Positions 1 through 4,135 of a DNA stretch of 5,552 nucleotides are shown in pieces (position 1 is the first letter of the stretch; every line of letters begins with the position of its first letter). The translations under genes and the position numbers were made by a program. Source of the stretch: Promethearchaeia archaeon (GTDB taxonomy: Archaea > Asgardarchaeota > Lokiarchaeia > Sigyniarchaeales > SOKP01); NCBI GenBank assembly GCA_029856375.1, contig JAHQWX010000154.1, positions 1-5,552 of the forward strand. Reading direction: 5' to 3'. The notes beneath the pieces were generated by a model. It was not told the origin of the DNA. It ran no database searches and saw only the letters and a list, made by a program, of their open reading frames with translations.

Positions 1-336
1 AACGCCTAAGAAGCAGATAATGTATGGAGTGCCTTGTGTATTAACTTTTTTAATTTCGTCTAATAAATCAATTTGATCAATATTCAAAATTTCAAAAATT
101 GCCTTTTTTAAAGCGTATTTGATTAAAGCCTTCGTAGATTTAAAGCGTCCAACCTTTTCTCCCTCGAGATTACCTGCTACTAATTTGCATATTTGTTCTG
201 CAACCTCAACAGCCACGTCGTTTTCCAATAAGACTAGCTTTAATTCTTGAAGTAGTTTTTCAGTTTTATCTAGGGTAATTGTTTTTTTAGATAATTTATC
301 TAGACTATCCTTTAATTTCTCGAAAAAATTAACCAC
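1..336 (-). CDS. ftsY: Signal recognition particle receptor FtsY, N-terminal part (cut by window edge)
   Basis: The first 112 codons of a gene running off the left edge. They encode a short charged start (MVNFFEKLKDSLDKL) followed by the helical N domain of an SRP-type GTPase, with the usual ELKLVLLENDVAVEVAEQI stretch at residues 31-49. The fragment stops at PYIICFLGV (104-112), the beta strand that in FtsY leads directly into the GxxGxGKTT P-loop, so the G domain lies outside the window. FtsY docks ribosome-SRP complexes at the membrane by GTP-dependent pairing with SRP54. There is no long acidic A domain, as is common in archaea. The start is fixed: an in-frame TAG sits immediately before the GTG at 336. 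No upstream Shine-Dalgarno is seen; AGGTG overlaps the start itself. It lies 11 nt after pfdA, so it is probably co-transcribed. SRP54 (Ffh) is the alternative, but its N domain lacks this start and the pfdA-ftsY order favours FtsY. Confidence 0.9.
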   Translation of the reverse strand, partial: MVNFFEKLKDSLDKLSKKTITLDKTEKLLQELKLVLLENDVAVEVAEQICKLVAGNLEGEKVGRFKSTKALIKYALKKAIFEILNIDQIDLLDEIKKVNTQGTPYIICFLGV

Positions 337-347
337 CTAGAAAACGA

Positions 348-785
348 TTAAGATTGCGATCCTGGAGGATTCTGCATTTGATTTAATTTTTCTTGGACAA
401 CTGGGGTTAGCACTCTGACTTGGGCGCTCATTCTTTCGTATTGCGTAACAAGTGCTTCCCTTTGTTTGTTATGCCTTTCAATTAGGGTGTTAAGATATTC
501 CAGACTTTCTTTTACATTCTTTTCAATCACAACATTTGCGCCAAGATAAATCATGATTTTATCCGGATCAATAATATTTGCTTTAATAAAAGCCATACCC
601 CCAATCGGTACAACGATCTCATCGCCTGCCTTAATCTCGGTAAACCCCTCGATTGTATCCTTGGCGCTCTTCACCAATTGTAAAGAGCTGTCAACGATTT
701 GGAGTTGTCCTTGAAGAACCTCGAGCTGTTGTTGTAATAAATTTAAATTTTGAATTTGGAGTTGGAGGTCTTTTTGGTCTTGCAT
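348..785 (-). CDS. pfdA: Prefoldin subunit alpha (GimC alpha)
   Basis: A protein of about 145 residues, the usual length for archaeal prefoldin alpha. It shows the family layout: a Gln/Leu-rich N-terminal coiled-coil helix (about residues 5-45), a central beta-hairpin region with the alpha-type motif AGDEIVVPIGGMAFIKANI (56-74) and IYLGANVVIEKN (82-93), then a C-terminal coiled-coil helix (94-140) and a short polar tail. Prefoldin is a cytosolic alpha2-beta4 hexamer whose tentacles capture unfolded chains and pass them to the thermosome. Residue numbers count from a TTG at 794. I prefer the ATG at 785 (MQDQKDLQ) because it is the better codon and the first three residues add nothing to the helix; neither has a Shine-Dalgarno. 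It lies between rpl18a (39 nt upstream) and ftsY (11 nt downstream), the standard archaeal order. Confidence 0.95.
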   Translation of the reverse strand: MQDQKDLQLQIQNLNLLQQQLEVLQGQLQIVDSSLQLVKSAKDTIEGFTEIKAGDEIVVPIGGMAFIKANIIDPDKIMIYLGANVVIEKNVKESLEYLNTLIERHNKQREALVTQYERMSAQVRVLTPVVQEKLNQMQNPPGSQS

Positions 786-824
786 TAATATCAATTTAAC
801 TTTAATTAATCGTGAAAAGGCTAT

Positions 825-1064
825 TTAATCGGCAGATAATTGCCTTATTATCATATCTGATGTTTCTTCTGCGCTAATTTCCTTGATATCTTTAATTATA
901 ATTTGTCTACGATATAATCCAGTTGATGTAATTTGAGATAAGACTTTTTCGAGCGCATCTTCTTTTTTAAGGGCGCGGACATCTTTTCTAAACAAATATT
1001 TCTGACGATTTCTTGAGTATTCGCCGATGACTCTAAAGATTTTCGCTTCGCTCAACGCTTTCAC
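825..1064 (-). CDS. rpl18a: 50S ribosomal protein L18Ae (LX, eL20 family)
   Basis: A small basic protein with the archaeal LX core: KIFRVIGEYSRNRQKYLF, then RKDVRALKKEDALEKVLSQI and GLYRRQIIIKDIKEI. It is the one-repeat archaeal counterpart of eukaryotic eL20 (L18a), a large-subunit protein. The start is uncertain. The frame is open to a TTG at 1085 (86 aa), but family members begin only a few residues before KIFRV. That favours GTG at 1064 (79 aa, chosen here) or TTG at 1055, the latter preceded by a weak GTGA. A TATA-like element at 1101-1110 would put transcription start near 1080, downstream of the TTG at 1085, which also argues for a shorter form. It precedes pfdA and ftsY and follows eif6 with a 73+ nt AT-rich gap, so it may head a sub-operon. 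Confidence 0.93.
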   Translation of the reverse strand: MKALSEAKIFRVIGEYSRNRQKYLFRKDVRALKKEDALEKVLSQITSTGLYRRQIIIKDIKEISAEETSDMIIRQLSAD

Positions 1065-1100
1065 AATAAGTTTCGGCAGATTCAAATATCTTAATTTAAT

Positions 1101-1110
1101 ATTTATATTT
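1101..1110 (-). promoter_or_regulatory. TATA-like element upstream of rpl18a
   Basis: On the minus strand the sequence reads AAATATAAAT within the eif6-rpl18a gap. Archaeal TATA boxes are centred about 25-27 nt before transcription start, which would put the start near 1080, between the TTG at 1085 and the GTG at 1064. The surroundings are generally A+T-rich, so this is only suggestive of a separate promoter for rpl18a-pfdA-ftsY. Confidence 0.3.
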
Positions 1111-1133
1111 AGCGAAGAAATTAAAACTTTGTG

Positions 1134-1160
1134 AATTTATTTAATAATTTTAAATAAATT
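1134..1160 (-). repeat. A/T-only inverted repeat at the end of eif6
   Basis: Perfect 10-bp arms, AATTTATTTA (1134-1143) and TAAATAAATT (1151-1160), are separated by 7 nt. On the minus strand the hairpin begins at the last bases of the eif6 stop codon (1161-1159). It could act as an RNA 3' end or processing structure between eif6 and rpl18a, or be chance in AT-rich DNA. An A/T-only stem is thermally weak. Confidence 0.5.
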
Positions 1161-1800
1161 ACAGCATAAGTACATTGGTTAATCGCTGCATTTCTGGACC
1201 AGTTGAAATATTAGAAAAGATACCCATATTATCGTTCGCAACTGCCCCATATTTTAAAAAGGCGACACCTCTATTAATAGTGCTTACATCTACATCGACT
1301 TTTAACAAATCTGAGATAATTTCTACATCTCGATCGGTAGAAAGAGGATGAATACAACAACCAACATTATTAGCAATACCATTTGAACCGGGGAGCTCGT
1401 TGCCTCCAAATTCAAAAACGCTCACTTCAACATTGAGCACATCTCTTATAAGGGATTGATGACTCTTTAAAAGATGGCTAATTATAGCGCCTTTATCGTT
1501 GCATAAAATCATATTTCCTAGAGTGTTATTTCTCGAATCTACAACTGAAATTTGAATCGAATCCCCAACTTGCTTTTTAATATTCTCGATTTCGTCGTCG
1601 TATGCGATTTTTGGAAGCAGAATGCCGTTGTTGTTCATAGCAATATATGGCCCCAATAATTTTGACTGATTAATTGATGCAGGAACAAAAACTTTAAAGT
1701 GTTCTTTTAATTTATCAAGAAGATCTTTTTCTGTTCCGTGTGGATGTAACAAGTATTTGTTGTTAGCTACTAAAAACGCGCCAATCCAATTAGAGCCCAT
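1159..1800 (-). CDS. eif6: Translation initiation factor 6 (aIF6), ribosome anti-association factor
   Basis: aIF6 binds the large subunit near L14e/L24e and the sarcin-ricin loop and blocks premature joining with the 30S subunit. The pentein-type repeats are recognisable: SKLLGPYIAMNNNGILLP (46-63), NNTLGNMILCNDKGAIIS (91-108), NNVGCCIHPLS (144-154) and AVANDNMGIFSNISTGPE (186-203), the last matching the family's C-terminal TTGPE motif with Ser for the first Thr. Length from the ATG at 1800 is 213 aa, slightly short of the usual ~220. The shortfall is at the N terminus: the reading frame continues upstream to a TAG at 1839-1837 and encodes ILVIIRTKI before the ATG, which matches the first strand of archaeal IF6 (for example MIIR..F.G...IG). 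The true start is therefore probably a non-AUG codon (CTG 1824 or ATT 1827); see findings. It lies between rpl31e and rpl18a, as in many archaea. Confidence 0.95.
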   Translation of the reverse strand: MGSNWIGAFLVANNKYLLHPHGTEKDLLDKLKEHFKVFVPASINQSKLLGPYIAMNNNGILLPKIAYDDEIENIKKQVGDSIQISVVDSRNNTLGNMILCNDKGAIISHLLKSHQSLIRDVLNVEVSVFEFGGNELPGSNGIANNVGCCIHPLSTDRDVEIISDLLKVDVDVSTINRGVAFLKYGAVANDNMGIFSNISTGPEMQRLTNVLML

Positions 1801-1831
1801 TATCTTTGTTCTTATTATAACCAGAATGCTT

Positions 1832-1837
1832 TCACTC
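1832..1837 (-). promoter_or_regulatory. Possible Shine-Dalgarno for an extended, non-AUG eif6 start
   Basis: GAGTGA on the minus strand lies 7 nt before an in-frame CTG (1824-1822) and 4 nt before an ATT (1827-1825). It resembles the GAGGTGA anti-16S consensus with one G missing. Its position would suit initiation at CTG, giving the N terminus that the IF6 family has. The ATG at 1800 has no comparable signal. Confidence 0.35.
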
Positions 1838-1846
1838 TATATTACT

Positions 1847-1857
1847 AAATAAAAAAA
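1847..1857 (-). terminator. T-tract directly after rpl31e (possible archaeal terminator)
   Basis: On the minus strand the rpl31e stop codon is followed at once by TTTTTTTATTT. Archaeal RNA polymerase can terminate at oligo-T in the non-template strand without a hairpin, so part of the transcription may end here before eif6. Read-through is equally possible in a conserved operon. Confidence 0.35.
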
Positions 1858-2343
1858 TTAAGAAGCCAAATAACACACAACTAATCCATCTATATTTTTT
1901 GTACATCTCACTTTGATCTTTCTGGGTGGCTTTTTAATACCTCGGGACCATATTTTTTCGTTTACTTCTTGTGAAATGACCAGCGCTTCTGGTTTGAAAT
2001 GACGGTTCATAAATTCGCGAAAAAACCTTACTGCTTTCTTTGCGTATTTCGTTCGTGGACCCCTTCTAGCTTTATATAAGGGAACGATATAGATTCTCTC
2101 GTCAATAATTTCTTCTTCTCTAGGTATTTCTTCGACTTCGGCGACTTCTCGCTCGAGTTCGCCTTCTTCTTCGAATAATTCTTCAAAATCTTCTTTCTCC
2201 GCCACTTCGTCTAGACTAAATTCTTCGATCTCTTCAATCTCCTCTTCGACCTCTTCTTCCTCCTCTGCTTTCTCTTCTTCTTTATCAATTAATTCTTCCT
2301 CTAAATCGTCGAGACTAATTTCCTTTTCCGCTTTCTTTCCCAC
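1858..2343 (-). CDS. rpl31e: 50S ribosomal protein L31e with long acidic N-terminal extension
   Basis: The C-terminal half is a complete L31e (eL31): DERIYIVPLYKARRGPR, KKAVRFFREFMNRHF, ISQEVNEKIWSRGIKKPP and RKIKVRCTKNIDGLVV, about 80 residues, the normal size of the whole protein. L31e lies at the rim of the peptide exit tunnel, where SRP and nascent-chain factors dock. In front of it are about 80 residues dominated by Glu and Asp: by my count 44 of 78 (residues 8-85 numbered from GTG 2352), likely helical or disordered. Mixed GAA/GAG codons argue against a recent simple repeat expansion. I prefer GTG at 2343 (161 aa, MGKKAEKEI) over GTG at 2352, because AAAGGTG (2356-2350) then sits 6 nt upstream as a Shine-Dalgarno. 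The core assignment is firm; the role of the extension is unknown. It follows rpl39e by 16 nt. Confidence 0.94.
   Translation of the reverse strand: MGKKAEKEISLDDLEEELIDKEEEKAEEEEEVEEEIEEIEEFSLDEVAEKEDFEELFEEEGELEREVAEVEEIPREEEIIDERIYIVPLYKARRGPRTKYAKKAVRFFREFMNRHFKPEALVISQEVNEKIWSRGIKKPPRKIKVRCTKNIDGLVVCYLAS
2098..2331 (-). repeat. Low-complexity GAA/GAG-rich tract encoding the L31e acidic extension
   Basis: A strongly purine-biased tract on the coding strand (TTC/CTC-rich on the plus strand) encodes the Glu/Asp-rich N-terminal region of L31e. The codons alternate irregularly between GAA and GAG and are interrupted by Leu, Ile, Val and Phe at intervals. It reads as a selected acidic protein segment rather than a simple trinucleotide expansion. 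Confidence 0.7.
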
Positions 2344-2349
2344 AATGTA

Positions 2350-2356
2350 CACCTTT
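2350..2356 (-). promoter_or_regulatory. Shine-Dalgarno deciding the rpl31e start
   Basis: AAAGGTG on the minus strand matches part of the archaeal GGAGGTGA consensus and lies 6 nt before the GTG at 2343. It overlaps the alternative GTG at 2352, so it can serve only the downstream one. Confidence 0.5.
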
Positions 2357-2359
2357 CTC

Positions 2360-2521
2360 TTATCCTTTCTTTAACCTTTGGGATCTCCAATTTCTATTTG
2401 AATAGGGACTTGTTCTTACTCGGCCTTTCGTTTTTAAAACAACCCATGTTGGAATCGAACGATTTTGTTTTAGTGCTTTTCCACGCCGGATTTTATGTGC
2501 CAAATCTTTATTTCTCGCCAT
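2360..2521 (-). CDS. rpl39e: 50S ribosomal protein L39e
   Basis: A 53-residue, strongly basic protein translated from the ATG at 2521 to TAA at 2362-2360. It reads [20 protein letters not shown] at the start, then [19 protein letters not shown] and [10 protein letters not shown] at the end. This matches L39e (eL39) end to end: the KxRLxKAxKQNRxIPxWV core and the C-terminal RRxWRRxxLK motif. L39e is a nearly unstructured large-subunit protein that lines the peptide exit tunnel in archaea and eukaryotes. Its length is typical (about 50 aa). It sits in the standard place between pdcd5 (29 nt upstream) and rpl31e (16 nt downstream). There is no clear Shine-Dalgarno; an AT-rich TATA-like stretch about 26 nt upstream would allow a leaderless message. 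Confidence 0.97.
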   Translation of the reverse strand: MARNKDLAHKIRRGKALKQNRSIPTWVVLKTKGRVRTSPYSNRNWRSQRLKKG

Positions 2522-2540
2522 TATTTACGCGTCATCTACC

Positions 2541-2552
2541 AATTTAATATTT
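2541..2552 (-). promoter_or_regulatory. TATA-like element upstream of rpl39e
   Basis: AAATATTAAATT on the minus strand, overlapping the end of pdcd5, is centred about 26 nt before the rpl39e ATG at 2521. That is the spacing expected for a leaderless transcript. A+T-rich background makes it weak evidence. Confidence 0.25.
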
Positions 2553-2901
2553 AGAAATGCTTAATCTTAATATCCTTTTTCTTCTGGGATTTCGTTATTT
2601 GCTCTAATAATTTTTTAAATTGAGCGTCGGTCAAGGGAATTTGCCCTCTCAGCCTACCCGTTTGAAACAATTGAATTAATTGAGCTTCAATCAATTGGGC
2701 AAACTGGGGCCTAACGAGTTTAATGTTTTCCAATCGTTGTCGACCCTCTTGTGATAATATCTGTCGCATTAACATATATTTTTGTGCTTCGAGTTCTTGT
2801 TGCTGTTGTTTTGCAATTTCTTGTTGGGCTGCTTGTTTTTGTAGCTGTTGTAATTTCTCTTTTTTTATTCGTTCTAATTCGTCTTCTTCATTTCCGCTCA
2901 T
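2551..2901 (-). CDS. PDCD5 (TFAR19) family DNA-binding protein
   Basis: 116 residues, the normal size for archaeal PDCD5 homologues. It has a charged N terminus (MSGNEEDELERIKKEKLQQL), a long Gln-rich helix (about 15-42), and the compact three-helix core with the family signature ILSQEGRQRLENIKLVRPQ (48-66), then AQLIEAQLIQLFQTGRLRGQI (68-88) and LTDAQFKKLLEQIT (90-103), ending in a Lys-rich tail. Archaeal members bind nucleic acid in vitro and are annotated as DNA-binding proteins. The eukaryotic homologue is linked to apoptosis and to the CCT chaperonin, so a ribosome or chaperone-related role in archaea is possible but unproved. The ATG at 2901 has no strong Shine-Dalgarno (GTGGAT, about 5 nt away, is a poor match). 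It sits between rps19e and rpl39e, a pairing conserved across archaea. Confidence 0.95.
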   Translation of the reverse strand: MSGNEEDELERIKKEKLQQLQKQAAQQEIAKQQQQELEAQKYMLMRQILSQEGRQRLENIKLVRPQFAQLIEAQLIQLFQTGRLRGQIPLTDAQFKKLLEQITKSQKKKDIKIKHF

Positions 2902-2945
2902 TTTCTAATCCACGCCTCTTTTTTTAATTGCAAACTGGTTAGTGA

Positions 2946-3371
2946 TTAAGTTTTTTCTCGAATAATTTTATGAGCAGTCCGCTCTAATAGAGATTGACCT
3001 TCTGAGGATACTTGTCTCCCTTTCTTTTCCGTTGTTTTAATTAGATTCGCTTGTTCCAGTTGTTGCAATGCTACGCGTATGATTTTCCCAGCTCCTTTTC
3101 CGCTATGTGCTGGCTTCGAACCCCTTCTGTTTTTCCCACCATATTCCTTTCGTAATTTATTGACGCCTACTGGTCCAAATTTCCATACTTTACGCAATAG
3201 AGAAGCTGCACGAATGTACCAGAAACTCTCGTGATCGTGCGGTGCAAATTCCTTGAAAAACGCCGTTTTCCAAAGCATACTTCCTTCGGGTGGCTTAATT
3301 TCGGGATAATCCCGTAGTTTTTCGGAGATTGCTTGTATTAAAGTCGCTGGTTCAATACTATTAATCGACAT
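2946..3371 (-). CDS. rps19e: 30S ribosomal protein S19e
   Basis: 141 residues, close to the usual ~150 for archaeal S19e (eS19). The family motifs are in order: WKTAFFKEFAPHD (34-46), SFWYIRAASLLRKVWKFGPV (49-68), GVNKLRKEYGG (69-79), RRGSKPAHSGKGAGKIIRVA (82-101) and the winged-helix ending LQQLEQANLIKTTEKKGRQV (102-121). It is a small-subunit head protein; its eukaryotic counterpart is needed for maturation of the 3' end of 18S rRNA. The ATG at 3371 is not preceded by a Shine-Dalgarno. A TATAAAA on the minus strand at 3420-3414 would give a leader of about 20 nt. It is the first gene of the leftward operon and is divergent from the yhbY-rnp4-nep1 operon. Confidence 0.97.
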   Translation of the reverse strand: MSINSIEPATLIQAISEKLRDYPEIKPPEGSMLWKTAFFKEFAPHDHESFWYIRAASLLRKVWKFGPVGVNKLRKEYGGKNRRGSKPAHSGKGAGKIIRVALQQLEQANLIKTTEKKGRQVSSEGQSLLERTAHKIIREKT

Positions 3372-3413
3372 AATTTATAGACTGCTCGAGAAAAATTGAT
3401 ATTATATGATTAT

Positions 3414-3420
3414 TTTATAT
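3414..3420 (-). promoter_or_regulatory. TATA box for the rps19e operon
   Basis: The minus strand reads TATAAAA, a canonical archaeal TATA element, centred 46 nt before the rps19e ATG. Transcription start would fall near 3391, giving a leader of about 20 nt. Confidence 0.45.
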
Positions 3421-3421
3421 C

Positions 3422-3428
3422 ATATAAT
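3422..3428 (+). promoter_or_regulatory. TATA-like element for the yhbY operon
   Basis: ATATAAT on the plus strand is centred about 27 nt before the yhbY ATG at 3452, so transcription would start at or next to the start codon. That predicts a leaderless message, in keeping with the absence of any Shine-Dalgarno in the A/T-only sequence before this ATG. Confidence 0.4.
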
Positions 3429-3451
3429 TTGAAATTAAAAATTAAAATTTT

Positions 3452-3739
3452 ATGAATTTGAGAAATAAATTTCAAGAAGTTTTACACAATAAAGCACAAA
3501 TTAATATCGGTAAGTTTGGTATCAACTCAGAGAGCGCTTTAGATCACATAATGAAAATGCTGAAGAGAGAAAAAATCGTTAAGATACACGCGCTCAAGAC
3601 CGCTTTAATAGAAAAGGATATTAAGGAATTAGCTGAAGAAGTAGTTGCACGAACGAATTCCTACCTACTCGATGTAAGAGGGCATACCTTTATTATCTCA
3701 AAAAATGATATAAAAAAAGAATTAAAAAAGACGAAATAA
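3452..3739 (+). CDS. YhbY-type (CRM domain) RNA-binding protein
   Basis: 95 residues, the typical size of a stand-alone CRM/YhbY protein. It has the expected order: a helical start, then INIGKFGINSESALDHIMKML (17-37) containing the RNA-binding GxxG loop (GKFG, 20-23), the core KIVKIHAL (41-48), a helix around DIKELAEEVVARTNS (56-70), and the closing strand LLDVRGHTFIISK (72-84). The family has an IF3-C-like fold; bacterial YhbY associates with the pre-50S particle and plant CRM proteins act in intron splicing. A role in ribosome assembly or RNase P-related RNA processing is inferred from the fold and from the neighbours rnp4 and nep1. The ATG is preceded by AAAATTTT and no Shine-Dalgarno, consistent with a leaderless first gene of the operon. 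The stop is 7 nt before rnp4. Confidence 0.93.
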   Translation: MNLRNKFQEVLHNKAQINIGKFGINSESALDHIMKMLKREKIVKIHALKTALIEKDIKELAEEVVARTNSYLLDVRGHTFIISKNDIKKELKKTK

Positions 3740-3746
3740 AAATTTT

Positions 3747-4115
3747 ATGACTAAACCAAAATATATCATTAAGAAAATCGCAAACTCGCGTATTAAATAC
3801 TTGTTTGAACAGGCTAAAAAGGTTTATAACAAAGATCCCGATTTAGCTAATCGTTATGTCGAGCTCGCCCAAGCGTATAGCCGTAGCGCTAATGTGAAAA
3901 TTCCTAAAGAGTTGAAACGTCGGATTTGTCACTCGTGTAAAAAATTTCTAGTTCCTGGAGTGAATTGCCGATATAGAATGCAATCGCGCTCAGGTAAGGG
4001 ATCTCACATAACATTAACTTGCTTTAATTGTAATAACAAAACAAGGTATTACATAAAGAAAGAGAACTTAAAAAAGGGAAAAACCGAGAAGAATATCGCT
4101 GAAGTTAATAATTAA
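3747..4115 (+). CDS. rnp4: Ribonuclease P protein component 4 (Rpp21/Rpr2 family)
   Basis: 122 residues with the two-part layout of archaeal Rpp21. An N-terminal helical region (about 8-50), rich in basic residues and ending in AQAYSRSANVKIPKELKRRI, contacts the partner Rpp29. The zinc ribbon is formed by CHSC (61-64) and CFNC (92-95), four Cys ligands separated by 27 residues that include the RNA-facing GVNCRYRMQSR stretch. Rpp21 with Rpp29 binds the specificity domain of RNase P RNA and helps it recognise pre-tRNA for 5' leader removal. An extra Cys (74) lies between the ligand pairs. The ATG at 3747 is preceded by the same AAAATTTT octamer as yhbY, overlapping the yhbY stop region, with no Shine-Dalgarno. 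The two genes are clearly one transcription unit; nep1 follows after 20 nt. Confidence 0.95.
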   Translation: MTKPKYIIKKIANSRIKYLFEQAKKVYNKDPDLANRYVELAQAYSRSANVKIPKELKRRICHSCKKFLVPGVNCRYRMQSRSGKGSHITLTCFNCNNKTRYYIKKENLKKGKTEKNIAEVNN

Positions 4116-4135
4116 ACATTTTTTATGAGTCTTAT

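Larger units (their letters stand above)
3401..3428. repeat. Perfect inverted repeat in the divergent promoter region
   Basis: ATTATATGAT (3401-3410) and ATCATATAAT (3419-3428) are exact reverse complements around an 8-nt A/T spacer. The repeat is central in the 80-nt gap between rps19e (minus) and yhbY (plus) and overlaps TATA-like elements facing each way. It could be a shared operator, or a symmetric pair of TBP sites; see findings. Confidence 0.6.

Noticed and set aside
2098..2331. TTC/CTC-rich tract as a possible microsatellite or transcription-blocking polypurine element
   Set aside because: GAA and GAG codons are mixed irregularly and hydrophobic residues interrupt at intervals, so it is better explained as a protein-coding acidic segment of L31e.
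2723..2908. Plus-strand frame of 61 codons rich in Cys, Ser and Phe
   Set aside because: It is antisense to pdcd5; the Cys/Ser/Phe richness is simply the complement of Gln, Lys and Glu codons. No start signal or family resemblance.
3401..3428. Inverted repeat as the terminal repeat of a mobile element or as a CRISPR unit
   Set aside because: Only one copy is seen, the arms enclose 8 nt, and no transposase or spacer array is present; its promoter position suggests regulation instead.
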